Numbered from the stretch's first letter, positions 1 to 10,200 are shown. The stretch is DNA of 51,488 nt from CAYXFD01 sp964464175 (GCA_964464175.1 CAYXFD010000022.1:1-51488), one strand, 5' to 3'. Numbers and translations: made by a program. Notes: generated by a model from the letters alone, not told the origin.

Positions 1-17
1 GAAGAGGAAATAACACA

Positions 18-162
18 CATGGGATTGCTCTTTTTTTAATCATCTTTCCTGAACTACATTGAAGCGAAGCGAAAATGACTCGCATGGGTTTGTTCTTTTT
101 TTTAATCATCGTCCCTGAACTGCATGAAGCGAAGCGAAATGCAGTTCAGGGACAATACAAAA
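18..162. repeat. Imperfect direct repeat (2 units) carrying a perfect hairpin
   Basis: Two imperfect direct copies (about 18-82 and 83-162) share CATGGG, a T-rich tract, TTAATCATC, CCTGAACT and the GAAGCGAAGCGAAA string. The second copy holds a perfect 15-bp stem: 111-125 pairs with 139-153 around a 13-nt loop made of the GAAGCGAAGCGAA string. The first copy has the left arm and loop but no matching right arm. A third CATGGG followed by a GTGGGTGGGCGGG tract marks the start of a further, degenerate unit. It resembles the hairpin repeats near the other end of the window rather than a terminator of a visible gene. Confidence 0.75.
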
Positions 163-191
163 CATGGGTGGGTGGGCGGGTATAAGCATAA

Positions 192-1140
192 GTTACTCTT
201 CTTGCCAAAGACGGTAATGTCTGGATGAATCAGAATCAGATTGCCGAACTTTTTGCCACCTCTTTGCCCAACATTAGTATGCACATAGCTAAGATATTGG
301 GTGACAGTGAATTGCAAGTTAATTCAGTTGTTAAGTATTTCTTTACAACTGCCTCGGATGGCAAAAAGTATGAAGTAGCTTTTTATTCTCTTGAGATGAT
401 CCTGGCGATTGGCTTCAGGGTCAGGAGCAAAAGAGGTATTAAATTCAGAATATGGGCAAAAAAACCTCAGGGAGTACATCGTCAAGGGGTTTGTGATAGA
501 TGACGAAAGACTGAAAAATCCGGACGGACGACCCGATTATTTTGATGAACTTTTAGAAAGAATCAGAGAGATACGAGCATCAGAAAAGAGATTCTATCAG
601 AAAATCCGGGATCTCTTTGCCCTTAGCAGTGACTATGATAAAACCGACAAAGCAACTCAGATGTTTTTCGCTGAGACGCAGAATAAACTGATATATGCAG
701 TAACTAACAAAACTACCGCAGAACTTATTCTTAGTCGTGCAGATGCGAATAAACCCAATATGGCTTTAACAAGCTGGGCTGGGAATGTAGTCCGAAAACA
801 GGATATAACAGTTGCCAAAAACTATCTTACCAAAGATGAAATCGATACACTGAACAGGCTTGTTATCGTTTTTCTGGAAACTGCTGAACTGCGGATCAAA
901 AACAGAAAAGACATAACGATTGATTTCTGGCAGGAAAATGTCGACAGAATTATAGATTTCAATGAAAAACCGGTTTTGCGGGAACCAGGAAGCATATCTC
1001 ATAAAAAAATAGAAGAAAACGTTCGGCTAATATATGATGAATTTGACCGGACAAGAAAACGAGCCGAAGCAAAGAAAGCAGACGAGGAAGACTTCAAAGA
1101 ATTGGAAAAACTCGAAAGTGAACTGAAGAAAAGAGAATGA
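192..1140 (+). pseudogene. RhuM-family protein, disrupted by a frameshift and 5' truncation
   Basis: The reading frames together give a RhuM-family protein (virulence RhuM, often found in islands or next to phage and restriction genes; biochemical role unknown). The first part (ATG at 225) contains an IAELFATSLPNISMHI helix-turn-helix-like stretch, NSVVKYFFTTASDGKKYE and RSKRGIKFRIWA, all typical of the N-terminal domain. At an A7 run (458-464) the frame shifts. The family continues in the other frame with NLREYIVKGFVIDDERLKNP, then about 220 residues ending in a charged coiled coil at 1138. Homologous coding also extends upstream of the ATG (VTLLAKDGNVW from 192) but meets TAA at 189-191, so the 5' end is damaged too. 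Family spacing suggests two bases are missing in the A run. The break could be a sequencing error or real decay; the second lesion favours decay. Confidence 0.8.
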
Positions 1141-1231
1141 ACGTACGATACTGACGAAGACAGAGGCATTGATCGGATCGGAAAACTCAACAAAAATTGA
1201 ATTTCGGGGAACCTATTCCCCTGTTACCTAT

Positions 1232-1262
1232 AAATTCGGGGATTACACTCCCCGTAATTTTT
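1232..1262. terminator. Candidate rho-independent terminator
   Basis: CGGGGA and TCCCCG form a 6-bp GC stem with a 6-nt loop, flanked by AATT/AATT that can extend the pairing past a 2-nt bulge, and followed by T5. It lies about 95 nt after the RhuM stop and also faces the convergent nucleotidyltransferase, so it may serve both. A similar GGGGAA...TTCCCC pair sits just upstream at 1206-1221. Confidence 0.5.
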
Positions 1263-1339
1263 GTCCCCACTGTTTGAACGATTTATCGGATACTCCTCAT
1301 TCCTCTTCCAACTCCTCATTCTCGCCTCACCCCCTCTTC

Positions 1340-1359
1340 ATTCCGGCACAAGCAGGAAT
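1340..1359. repeat. REP-like ATTCC hairpin element
   Basis: ATTCCGGC, a 4-nt loop and GCAGGAAT form an 8-bp stem with one mismatch. This matches the widely dispersed REP-like elements that read as WIPA-AGM when translated. It lies between the convergent RhuM and nucleotidyltransferase genes, in otherwise featureless sequence (1263-1425). Confidence 0.45.
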
Positions 1360-1425
1360 CCACTCTTCTCCCTTCGCTCTTTGCTTGCCTGGTATGATAT
1401 CCGGAGCTTCCGGCTCTGGGAAAGG

Positions 1426-2190
1426 TCAGGATGTCCTTGTTATATAATCAGTTTTCAACTCCTCAAACAACTCCAGCACTTCCGGCAGTTTCTCTCTGAC
1501 ATCTTCGATGGAACTGATCCTGATAAGATATTCCAGTCTCTTCACCACCTCAGGCGGATAATCCCTTTCCGCATAACGCATTCCGAAATCCGCTCTGCCT
1601 GGACAGTATTTTATATTAAGCAGAGGCACCAAATGCCGGCTTATAAACTGCAAATAATTTCTCTGAGCCCCCATCCAGCTATTTCTAACTAATGCCTTTT
1701 TCAGCTCTATGATACTCAGCCAGTCAATATCGGCAGCCATGCGGTAAACACGGCTTACAAGCTTCTCTCTCTCTTCCTGCGGAGTCTCTTCGGCAGAATA
1801 GATACCGGATTTATCAAACCAAATGACCGGATAGCCGTGCCTGTCCGGTTCAGTGAATTTATGGGGATTATCAGCCATTATCACCACAATGTCGCAGTAG
1901 AAGAGCGGGGGTAGATTGTCCGGCAGATAGAAGCACTGAGAAAAACCGTGCCAGCATGGTTCCGGCATTCTAAGCCGTCTCATGATTCCGTTATTAGTTT
2001 CAAGGTAGTCATCGAGCAGTGCAAAGATATCGTCAGGGTTTCCCTCTTTGATAACAATACTCAAATCCAGATCCGAATATTCATCCTTGTACCCGGTAGC
2101 AACAGAGCCCCCCTCCCAGGCGGCTATTACCTGCGGTTTCTCTTCTAAGATCCTTTTCAATCCGGTTTTTAAATCTTCTACAGACTTCAT
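1426..2190 (-). CDS. Pol-beta-superfamily nucleotidyltransferase (AadK/MNT-like)
   Basis: A 254-residue protein. The N-terminal nucleotidyltransferase signature is GGSVATGY near residue 27, followed at the usual distance by SDLDLS, the two metal-binding aspartates. A third acidic position is likely in FYCDIVV near residue 100. The C-terminal half is helical, as in aminoglycoside adenylyltransferases and stand-alone MNT proteins. The family transfers a nucleotide to a small molecule or protein; the substrate here cannot be told. A good ribosome site (AAGGAAG) precedes the ATG. No HEPN toxin partner is visible beside it, so a MNT-HEPN toxin-antitoxin reading is not supported. It is convergent with the broken RhuM gene. 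Confidence 0.75.
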   Translation of the reverse strand: MKSVEDLKTGLKRILEEKPQVIAAWEGGSVATGYKDEYSDLDLSIVIKEGNPDDIFALLDDYLETNNGIMRRLRMPEPCWHGFSQCFYLPDNLPPLFYCDIVVIMADNPHKFTEPDRHGYPVIWFDKSGIYSAEETPQEEREKLVSRVYRMAADIDWLSIIELKKALVRNSWMGAQRNYLQFISRHLVPLLNIKYCPGRADFGMRYAERDYPPEVVKRLEYLIRISSIEDVREKLPEVLELFEELKTDYITRTS

Positions 2191-2294
2191 ACTGACTTCC
2201 TTATGCCTCTTTTGCCCCTCAGGTCTTTATGATGAGACAAAACAATGAGTTATAATATTACACCAAAGTTTAGGATTTGACATTCAGCAGGTTG

Positions 2295-2471
2295 TTTAGT
2301 TGCTTATCTTAAAAAACCTAAAAGTTTTAGGTTTATTAGTCGAAAGAGAAGTTTGTCCATCAATCTGTTTGGTTCAATAATTTTGATAATTTCGATAACA
2401 TAGAGAAAGTCAGTTTTCAATTTTTAACTAAAAATATATCCAAATATCCTTGACACATTCCGTATCATTAT
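2295..2471 (-). repeat. Diverged 3'-flank repeat, copy A
   Basis: This roughly 175-bp stretch begins 4 nt past the stop of the AAA+ protease gene (minus strand) and aligns with 5629-5804. Shared blocks, in plus-strand order, are GCTTATCTT, GTTTATTAGTCGAAAG / GTTTAAAAGCCGAAAG, CTGTTTGG, AACATAGAGAAAG / AACAAAGAGAAAG, CTCAAT / TTCAAT and a CCTT..CACATT end. Identity is moderate and spread over the whole length. It holds no open frame. Whether it is a 3'-UTR element, a terminator region or the remnant of a duplication is not decided by the sequence. Confidence 0.6.
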
Positions 2472-2475
2472 AGCC

Positions 2476-5424
2476 TTAAATATCTACAACTTTTCCCTCT
2501 AACATCTTTATCAATGGTTCCTCATTATGGGGCATTCCTTTCAGAAGAGGCAATAAATCTGCCCAAGATAGGTCTTCTTTCTTCTCTAACTCAAATGCTA
2601 CTGCTTCTACATATTTCCAATTTCGTTTCAGAATTTCGTACGACATTGCTGTACATACTTCAATAAGAGAGGAGGCAATATCTCTTATCAAAGCTGTTAA
2701 TCCTTCATTTGCTAAACCCATAGTAATAAAGCTATAGTGAATTGCCGGTTTAACTCCGTGACCAAGCTCGATATGTGTGGATAGAATTGTACTTAATTTT
2801 GTAGCAGTCAGCATATCATCACTTGAACCAATATCCCAATGACCATATTTAATCTTCTCAGCCTGCATGCCACCTAAACTAGTACATAGGCGGTTGACCA
2901 ACTCACTGTTTTTAATCAGACTGGGAATGTCCTCTTCATTTTTTCCACCATATAATGTGAGACCAACCGAAGACTTTCTGTACCCGACTGAAACTCGTTG
3001 AATTGTGTTTTCCGGGAATAAGTGATGATAGACTATTGTGTGACCTGCTTCATGAAATGCTACATTTTTTCTGAATTCGGGATCAAGTTGTTTGATTTTT
3101 TCTCCGAAAATAAATTTATCAATTGTAACTTCAATATCTTTGATCGTCACACTTCGTTTTTTTTCGACAATAGAATAGAACTTAATTTCCTCGACTAAAT
3201 CGACAATTTTTGCTGGTGGAAAATCACCATAAGTATGGTTTTTGATATACTCTACTATATTTTCATAATCTTCTGAACATACTGCACGATTTAGGTGTTT
3301 CTTTATCAATTCTTCTCTCTCAGGAGCAGTAAGTGATGCCAATTCAAATTTTAACCCAAATCTTCTAGATCGAGTTAAAGCACTGTCAAGATCCTCAGGT
3401 CTATTAGTAGCTCCAATTACAATTACATCGCTGTTATCTTCAAATCCATCCAACAAAACAAGTAGATTATTAATTATTGTTCGCGCCTCATAGGCAAGAT
3501 CACCACCACCACCAAATTGATCCCTATTACTAAATGCGTCTAACTCATCTAAGAACAAAACTGAAGGACTCATTCTCTTTGCCTTATCAAAAATTTCTCT
3601 TAGTAATAATCCACCTTCACCTGCGTATTTTTGAGAAGTTATTTCAGCAGCAGAAATAGCAAAATAGGGATAGCCAATCTCACCTGCAAATGCTTGTGCA
3701 AGCATGGTTTTACCTGTACCCGGAGGCCCATGGAGCAATATCCTGTTCGACATTTTAATATTCTTGTCTTTATAATGATCCGTGTTTTTGTAGTATTCGA
3801 TTATCATTCTAAATCTCTTCTTAACATCTTCATACCCTACAACATCCCTGAACCTAATCTTGGGTCTCTGGATAATTAAGTGACCTTCCTTGATATCCGA
3901 CTTAACAACTACGTCTTTTATCTGTATTTCCATTTTCCTCTCATCATAACCTACTGAAAAGCTTATCTTTAGATTTTGCCTGAGAAATTCTTCATAAATA
4001 TATGACAAGACATCATCATCATCGATTTTTAAATCTGCGTTAGCTAATAAACTCGCTATCTCAAGCTGTGGGGTATTGTAGCAAATTCTGATTTTTTTCT
4101 TTTTAATAGCACGAAGAACGAGAAGCCCTTCAATACTGAATACGATATTTGCAACAATTGTCTCTAGTTCCTTGACATGAAGCTTACCAACTTTCATTAG
4201 AGATAACATAACTATCTTATGAACATCTCCTTCGGTATAGTCGATGCTATATCTTTTTAGTCTTTTCATAATATCCTTCGTAAAAGATAATAAAAAAGCT
4301 ATTTTGCTTTCTGAGCAACCACTATCAAAGAAGGCGACATTACTTGCCTTAGCTAAGCGGAAGAGATACTTAAGAACTCGATAACGTTCATTAGTTATCT
4401 CACGTACTTCAGATTTACTCTGCTGATAATAGTGACTTAAAACTTTGTCTTTTAATTGACTGTTTGTCATCTCTTTGTCCAAATTTACATTATGACTCAC
4501 ATGAATAAGAAAAATTATTATGTGATTATTGACAATAAACCTGACATCTGTGTTTGAGATTTTGGGGTCAAACAAGTTATCTAAGGTGGTATCAGAATTT
4601 GTATTCTGTTCGCTTAGAATACCTGTTTCGTAATAAGTCGTCATCTTTTGAATATCTTTTATACTGTCAATTTCTGAATCCCTGAAATTAAACACAGACA
4701 TAGAGAGTGGATACTTGTCTTTGCTCATAAGTAAGTAGGAATCTGAATTGTCATTTTCATCAAAATATCTAAACCTGTAACCCAAAACATCAGCCAACTC
4801 ACGAAATAACAGTGCGATATTATTATCTTCCGACGTAATAACCATAATCGGCAGAACAGGTTCATCTTTGTCTCTTAACATTGCTTCTGTAATACGGCTG
4901 TAAAGCAATTTTTTGATCACTAATAGATTTTCATTATAATATGGATGTGAGCGGATAGTTCTTTCAATACCTATGTTTAACTTTTCCACTAAATCAGATA
5001 AATCCTTGAAGATGTATTTTTTAAACCAATAATCATTCCCAACTTCTTCAACAAGTTTCTCAATTAGTTCATCCACATCTTCGATCTCCATTTTTGTATC
5101 TAAATCATCCTCGAAATCTGACTTGCTACCAGATTCATCATCATTTTCAAGCCCTAACTCGTCATATAATGAAGTGTAAGTAGATTTGAACAACATATCA
5201 GGCCATTTAATATCTTCAATGTTATCCGGCACATTATAGTTAATAATGGGGATACTCTCCAAATGGTGTTCTTCTGTCTCGAGTTTTTTTGCCAATACTT
5301 TTCTACTTTCTGAATATATCAGCACAGCCTTCGATAAAGATTCAATAGTGATTTCTTCATCTCCCAAAGCTAGTGCAATCGCTTTAATTTCAATCAAGCT
5401 GTTAACTGTCTTTTTGTGTTCCAT
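2476..5424 (-). CDS. FtsH-like AAA+ ATPase / M41 zinc metalloprotease with large novel N-terminal region
   Basis: A 982-residue protein whose last 460 residues match FtsH: Walker A HGPPGTGKT (565-573), pore-loop KYAGEGG with Tyr in the aromatic position, Walker B VLFLDELD (622-629), and an SRH ATNRPEDLDSALTRSRRF with both arginine fingers. The M41 zinc site is HEAGH (791-795), and the probable third ligand Asp lies in GSSDDM (about 870). FtsH degrades proteins by ATP-driven threading. Unlike FtsH (about 650 residues, two N-terminal TM helices), this one has about 525 N-terminal residues, acidic near 100-120, with no convincing membrane segment or signal, so it is probably cytoplasmic with its own adaptor domain. 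GGGAGG precedes the ATG. It has its own promoter, and is followed by repeat copy A. It reads more AT-rich than its neighbours. Confidence 0.85.
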   Translation of the reverse strand: MEHKKTVNSLIEIKAIALALGDEEITIESLSKAVLIYSESRKVLAKKLETEEHHLESIPIINYNVPDNIEDIKWPDMLFKSTYTSLYDELGLENDDESGSKSDFEDDLDTKMEIEDVDELIEKLVEEVGNDYWFKKYIFKDLSDLVEKLNIGIERTIRSHPYYNENLLVIKKLLYSRITEAMLRDKDEPVLPIMVITSEDNNIALLFRELADVLGYRFRYFDENDNSDSYLLMSKDKYPLSMSVFNFRDSEIDSIKDIQKMTTYYETGILSEQNTNSDTTLDNLFDPKISNTDVRFIVNNHIIIFLIHVSHNVNLDKEMTNSQLKDKVLSHYYQQSKSEVREITNERYRVLKYLFRLAKASNVAFFDSGCSESKIAFLLSFTKDIMKRLKRYSIDYTEGDVHKIVMLSLMKVGKLHVKELETIVANIVFSIEGLLVLRAIKKKKIRICYNTPQLEIASLLANADLKIDDDDVLSYIYEEFLRQNLKISFSVGYDERKMEIQIKDVVVKSDIKEGHLIIQRPKIRFRDVVGYEDVKKRFRMIIEYYKNTDHYKDKNIKMSNRILLHGPPGTGKTMLAQAFAGEIGYPYFAISAAEITSQKYAGEGGLLLREIFDKAKRMSPSVLFLDELDAFSNRDQFGGGGDLAYEARTIINNLLVLLDGFEDNSDVIVIGATNRPEDLDSALTRSRRFGLKFELASLTAPEREELIKKHLNRAVCSEDYENIVEYIKNHTYGDFPPAKIVDLVEEIKFYSIVEKKRSVTIKDIEVTIDKFIFGEKIKQLDPEFRKNVAFHEAGHTIVYHHLFPENTIQRVSVGYRKSSVGLTLYGGKNEEDIPSLIKNSELVNRLCTSLGGMQAEKIKYGHWDIGSSDDMLTATKLSTILSTHIELGHGVKPAIHYSFITMGLANEGLTALIRDIASSLIEVCTAMSYEILKRNWKYVEAVAFELEKKEDLSWADLLPLLKGMPHNEEPLIKMLEGKVVDI

Positions 5425-5450
5425 TTAGCCTCCCGTTGCATACTTATAAG

Positions 5451-5485
5451 ATTGTAAATTTACAATTGATTCCACTCGATGTCAA
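5451..5485 (-). promoter_or_regulatory. Sigma70-type promoter with perfect 16-bp palindromic operator candidate
   Basis: On the minus strand TTGACA (5485-5480) is followed after 17 nt by TAAATT (5462-5457), about 35 nt before the protease ATG. ATTGTAAATTTACAAT (5451-5466) is a perfect 16-bp palindrome covering the -10 box and the start region, a classic place for a repressor. The regulator is unknown. Confidence 0.6.
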
Positions 5486-5628
5486 GTCTTATACCTACTT
5501 AAGAAAAAATAATTGCTCGAGATGGTTTATTACAATAGTTATCTTTTAAATAAAAGTTTTTTAACACTATAATATAATTCTGTTTAGTTTTATCAGAGAA
5601 TCTTTCCAAAAGATGTAAAGGCTTCTTA
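5486..5628. other. Intergenic, AT-rich, no gene seen
   Basis: Short frames occur on both strands, but none has a ribosome site or protein-like composition. The stretch separates the promoter of the protease gene from the repeat that follows the FN3 lipoprotein gene. Confidence 0.5.
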
Positions 5629-5804
5629 AGATGCTTATCTTCATAAGCTCTGAACGGTTTAGGGTTTAAAAGCCGAAAGGATCTCAAAACGTCAACCTGT
5701 TTGGGTTAATAAACCTTATACTTTCAATAACAAAGAGAAAGCAAGTACTCAATGTATAGCTATAAAAGTGTCTAAACAACCTTATCACATTTCGCATGAC
5801 ATTA
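5629..5804 (-). repeat. Diverged 3'-flank repeat, copy B
   Basis: Partner of 2295-2471, same orientation, abutting the stop codon of the FN3 lipoprotein gene just as copy A abuts the protease stop. The two copies therefore mark the 3' ends of two successive minus-strand transcription units. Confidence 0.6.
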
Positions 5805-5805
5805 T

Positions 5806-7275
5806 TCAGTATATAATTATTTCTATATACAAAGAAAAGTAGTTACCATAATATGCACTTACACGATATCTAACAGAAGTGTATTCTGGCAAATTAGGTA
5901 ACACATCGTTATATGAAGTATTAATAATAGGTCCTGTAACAAGAGGCATAAAATCTCCTTCGTCTATACTCCTTTCTATAAAGAAACCATCTTCTCCCCA
6001 ATTGGCGGGATAAGTCCATGATAGATGGATTGTTGTTTCATTAACTATGTCTGCCCTTAAATCAGTCGGCGCAGGTAATAAAACCTCATCGGCACCAATA
6101 CTTGCCATTGTCGAATCTGAAAAAACTGTGTTCTCTCCGTTNNNNNNNNNNNNNNNNNNNNNNNNNNNNNNNNNNNNNNNNNNNNNNNNNNNNNNNNNNN
6201 NNNNNNNNNNNNNNNNNNNNNNNNNNNNNNNNNNNNNNNNNTCCAAATTAGTCGGTGCAGGAAATAAAACCCCATCGGCACCAATACTTGCCATTGCTGT
6301 TCCCGAATAGATCCTTCGGTCTTCTGCTTCAAAGAATGCTACTAATTTATATTGTATCTTTCTGAGAACCTCTCTTGTGTCAATGATGTTGTCAGTGAAG
6401 GTTGTCAATCCGGGTGGCAAATGATCTCCGATATACTGCCATTCATTCTCGTTTACCTTTCTTCTCAACTCGAAACCGTGCTCATAGCTATCATAGTTTT
6501 GCCATTCTAATCTGTATTCTATTATACTCTGGGGTTCTATGGTCAATTCACCTGGTCCAATAAATGATAGTTCAATACCCTCTTCATTTACCTCACCAAC
6601 ATTATAAATCTCATCTTCCAGAACTGTATAGCCTTGAATTTCGTAAGAATAGCCAACACCTATTTCGCAGTTTGAGTCAACAAACAAGCTGTCGGTACCA
6701 GGCAGATACCAGATAAGCTCCGAGGCTTCGTTCTTAATTGACCTAACCGTTTCTCTTAAAACAGGCTTAATTTTTCTTGTTAAAACTATCCCATCAACAG
6801 GGAAACCAAGATCCTCCAATTGCCATGAGATAGTAACTGAAGTAACATCTTTCTGGATGATTGAGAGAGTATCAATTTTCGGAAAAACGGTCTGATATAA
6901 TGAATCAACCGTAATAGTCTGATTAGCGTCACTGAAACCGGTAATGCTGTACATATATGACAGCGGATATTTAAGTGGAGAATCTCTGAAAACAACGATA
7001 CCGTTATCTTCAGTCAGAGTTGAATCTTCCAGAGTAAGGACGTATCTTATCGTATCTAATTCACTCGAAACTCTTTTCAATGAATAATAAAACACCTCCG
7101 GGTTTCTTTCCCAACTGATCCTGATATTCTGGTCATCCAGGGTAGTAAGGATAATACCCTCACTAAAGGCATCTAAATTATACGCCGGATCAACAGGATT
7201 GACAAACTTGTCGTGGCAGGAGATCAATATCAACAAACTAAAAAGAAAAATGACTGCTATTCTTACCGATATCAT
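5806..7275 (-). CDS. Lipoprotein with fibronectin type III-like repeats (interrupted by an assembly gap)
   Basis: A signal peptide ending in lipobox LISC puts the acylated Cys at residue 20. After it come tandem beta-rich modules of FN3 type, with recurrent phrases such as ISWERN, ISWQLEDLG, LEWQNYDSYEHGFELRR and LSWTYPANWGEDGFFIER. FN3 modules usually serve in extracellular binding or spacing. The frame runs through 100 Ns (6142-6241). The sequence on either side of the gap is nearly the same (MASIGADG/EVL followed by PAPTNL or PAPTDL), so the gap is probably a collapsed repeat and the true length is unknown. It is the last gene of the 34-kb minus-strand run, 12 nt after the large exported protein, and is probably displayed at the cell surface or in the periplasm. 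Confidence 0.75.
   Translation of the reverse strand: MISVRIAVIFLFSLLILISCHDKFVNPVDPAYNLDAFSEGIILTTLDDQNIRISWERNPEVFYYSLKRVSSELDTIRYVLTLEDSTLTEDNGIVVFRDSPLKYPLSYMYSITGFSDANQTITVDSLYQTVFPKIDTLSIIQKDVTSVTISWQLEDLGFPVDGIVLTRKIKPVLRETVRSIKNEASELIWYLPGTDSLFVDSNCEIGVGYSYEIQGYTVLEDEIYNVGEVNEEGIELSFIGPGELTIEPQSIIEYRLEWQNYDSYEHGFELRRKVNENEWQYIGDHLPPGLTTFTDNIIDTREVLRKIQYKLVAFFEAEDRRIYSGTAMASIGADGVLFPAPTNLXXXXXXXXXXXXXXXXXXXXXXXXXXXXXXXXXXNGENTVFSDSTMASIGADEVLLPAPTDLRADIVNETTIHLSWTYPANWGEDGFFIERSIDEGDFMPLVTGPIINTSYNDVLPNLPEYTSVRYRVSAYYGNYFSLYIEIIIY
6142..6241. other. Assembly gap (100 N)
   Basis: Exactly 100 Ns, a common placeholder for unknown gap size. It lies inside a repeat region of the FN3 lipoprotein: about 45 bases on each side are nearly identical, which would explain why assembly failed here. 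Confidence 0.98.
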
Positions 7276-7287
7276 GTTATCCCTCCA

Positions 7288-10200
7288 CTAATTCATTCTG
7301 TATTCTCTAAAGTATTCGCTCACTACACTATATACGGATTTTAACTGATATTTTCCAAGAAAGAAAACAACCAAGCCATTGCAGGAATGACGTAATACTT
7401 TTTCTTCTCTGCTGCTGCCGGTTAACTGTGACCAGGAGAAAAGAGTTAGATATGCTAAATAAGGAATATAATTCATGGTCTCCGAGAGAGATAATTCTTC
7501 CTCTGTCAGAAAGCGGCTGACACCATACAAAGTATTATTGAAAGTAAAATCCCAGAGAAACAACTCATTGACTCTTCCCGGTCTCAGATTGAGTCCGTCA
7601 TAATACTTATCATTCCCGGCTATCAAAGACCACCCCCAGAAGAATGCAGTTGACAGCCCTGAAAAAGTAGTCGTTGCCAAAAGATAATCGTCAGAAACTC
7701 CTAAACTGCCGGCTCTCCGAAATTCTGACTCTCTGCGAAGATATTGCTTAAAGAGAAGATCACTTACATGGTAACTGCTCCTTAATCCCAAATACCACTT
7801 CCAGTCATCCCATTCTTTCGCCCTTCTTCTGTATTTAATCGCTTCTGCTGATATTCCGGTTTCTCGATATTCCCTATGATATCCGTAAGAATTGACCAAA
7901 CTCGTTGTAAAACCGATTCCGCCCAGTACTCCGATACCCTTGTCAACAAAAGGATCATAAGGAACTCGATAACCTGTAGATAACCATTTATCTTCGGGAA
8001 TGAAGATCCTGAGAGAATCACCTTTGATTGTTGTCGATCGAATCGGCGAAGACTCTTCCTTAGAATAATTTGTCAGAATCATCAAGCTTAGAATAGCTGC
8101 TTGATGATTGACATAATTGGATTTGTAAAACGGTATTTTCGGTGCAATATCACCAATAACTAGTTGATCTTGATCATTAGAAAAATCTTTCCATAAATCG
8201 TCGTTTTTCCCTACCATTATATATTTGAACTTTAGATCAAAGCTTTCAGGGGTTTCTTTTACATCAGTTATAAATTCAGATAAATTAACTCTATTGTCAG
8301 CAAATTTGCCTAGTATCGCATTTATATTTTTAGATGTTTGATATTCTGGAGTCTCAATCTTTACTTGTTCAAAGAAGTTTTTGGGCAGGTGTATCACATC
8401 TTCCTTCACTTCATAGAATTTGTTTTGATGATAATACACTTCCAAGTAATTTCCTGAAGAATCACTATACCTCAATAGCGACGTTTCAGGTGGATTAGAA
8501 TCTGTTAATCCATTATCAAATACTGTTATTTTTGACTCATCTTGTTTACTAACCTTCCAATTAGCGAAAGAAAACCCTCTTCTTGTGATTTCTTTCTCAT
8601 TTCCATGATATTCTAACACTACTCTATTATTTGGCTGATCCTTTCTAAAAGCCAGAATCCTATGAGGCGTGACAGAGATTCCTATTTTCTCACTATCTAT
8701 ACTATGTTCGTTAATTGTATATCTGACGTGAACATAGATGCTATCTGCAACTATGTTTGGATCGAAACTATAACTTTTATCTTCGGCCTTCACCTCTTTC
8801 TCGGAGATGGTTACAAAAAAAGCGTGTCCTACCATTTGATCTGAAGGTACATCAAAATCCCATTTTATAGTGTTAGGTTGATCACTATCATCTTGCTTAA
8901 GATTACTAACTGGCGGTAACTCTTCAAAAAGCATCGGTTCAGAAGAGAAATCATTATACCTTGCTACAATATCAACTGGTCTCTTAGAAGTTCGAAATGG
9001 AAAATCTATATCAACACTGACAGTTTCAGGAGATTCGTCCCCATAATTAATTACAAATTCTGTAGCTTTATCTGGTTTTTCCCATACTGCCTGCTCTCCT
9101 GTGAAATAAGCATAAACGGGCGCCTTTAGATATATGCTTACAATATCGTATAGTTTTTCTTTATTATGGGGAAACTTAGCTCTAAAATTATCATGAGCAA
9201 AGTTATCGGCTATTAAGGATTTAATTTGATTCTCTTCAAGTTGATAGACTTTCTTTTCGCTTCCTTCACTACCCAAAGCGAAATACTTATCATCTTTTAT
9301 GTATATCTGCTCTATATTATCGTATTTATTATTCTTTCCCTTAGGTATGAATTGCTGAAACTTATCCACAAAAAGATTCAGCTGAAAACTTTCGCTGCTG
9401 ATGAGATCGTTGTATCGCTCCTTCTGTATATTAGAATTATTAGCAATTGATGCTAATAAATCAAGCCGCTTTTGAAAATTCTTCTCTTTCTCAATATAAG
9501 ATGTCCAGAATCTTGTCATGCGAGATATATCCTGATCGCTCCTAAAAGATTTTTCCGTATATTCTTCAAGCCTACCTACTCTTTTTTGTATTGGGTCTCC
9601 GTTAGCTATAGTAAAATAAAGCTCTATTTCTTCTGGTTGGCTATTAGCATCAATTTGTAAAACATATTTGCCCTTTCCTTGAACTACCTCCACATCTTCA
9701 CCATTGACTTTTATACTCGGTACAAATGGATGAGCATAAAACTCGATATCAATCTTTTCATCGATATCGTAAGCAGTTAAATCTGAGACAATAAAGATCT
9801 CCGGCTCTGCTTCATCACCAACTTCAATAGCATAGATATAATCCCCCTTATGATGAATTGTACATATATGAGTTAAGACTTGCTCATTATTGTCATTCAA
9901 CAAGGGGATATAATGCTGATTATTGTGTGGGAACTCTATGTATTTATTCTCTCGAAAATAACGCACTTTTTCATTATCATACGCTATGATCCTGACTTTC
10001 TCGTGTTTATCCAATTGGACTCCTACTTGTACCAGAATGCTATCTGCAAACACCTGGTTAAGAATGATAAACTCATTGATATGTGAAAGTGACAAACCAT
10101 CGGCACCAGCAGCCTTGTTATAATGAACAGCTTCGCGGATTTCACGGGCTACTAATAGTTCATAAGTCGAAAAATCTCTGAAACTCTTATATTTCAAATC

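Noticed and set aside
5499..5687. 62-codon minus-strand frame between the protease and the lipoprotein genes
   Set aside because: It overlaps the 3'-flank repeat, has no ribosome site, and its content follows that repeat.
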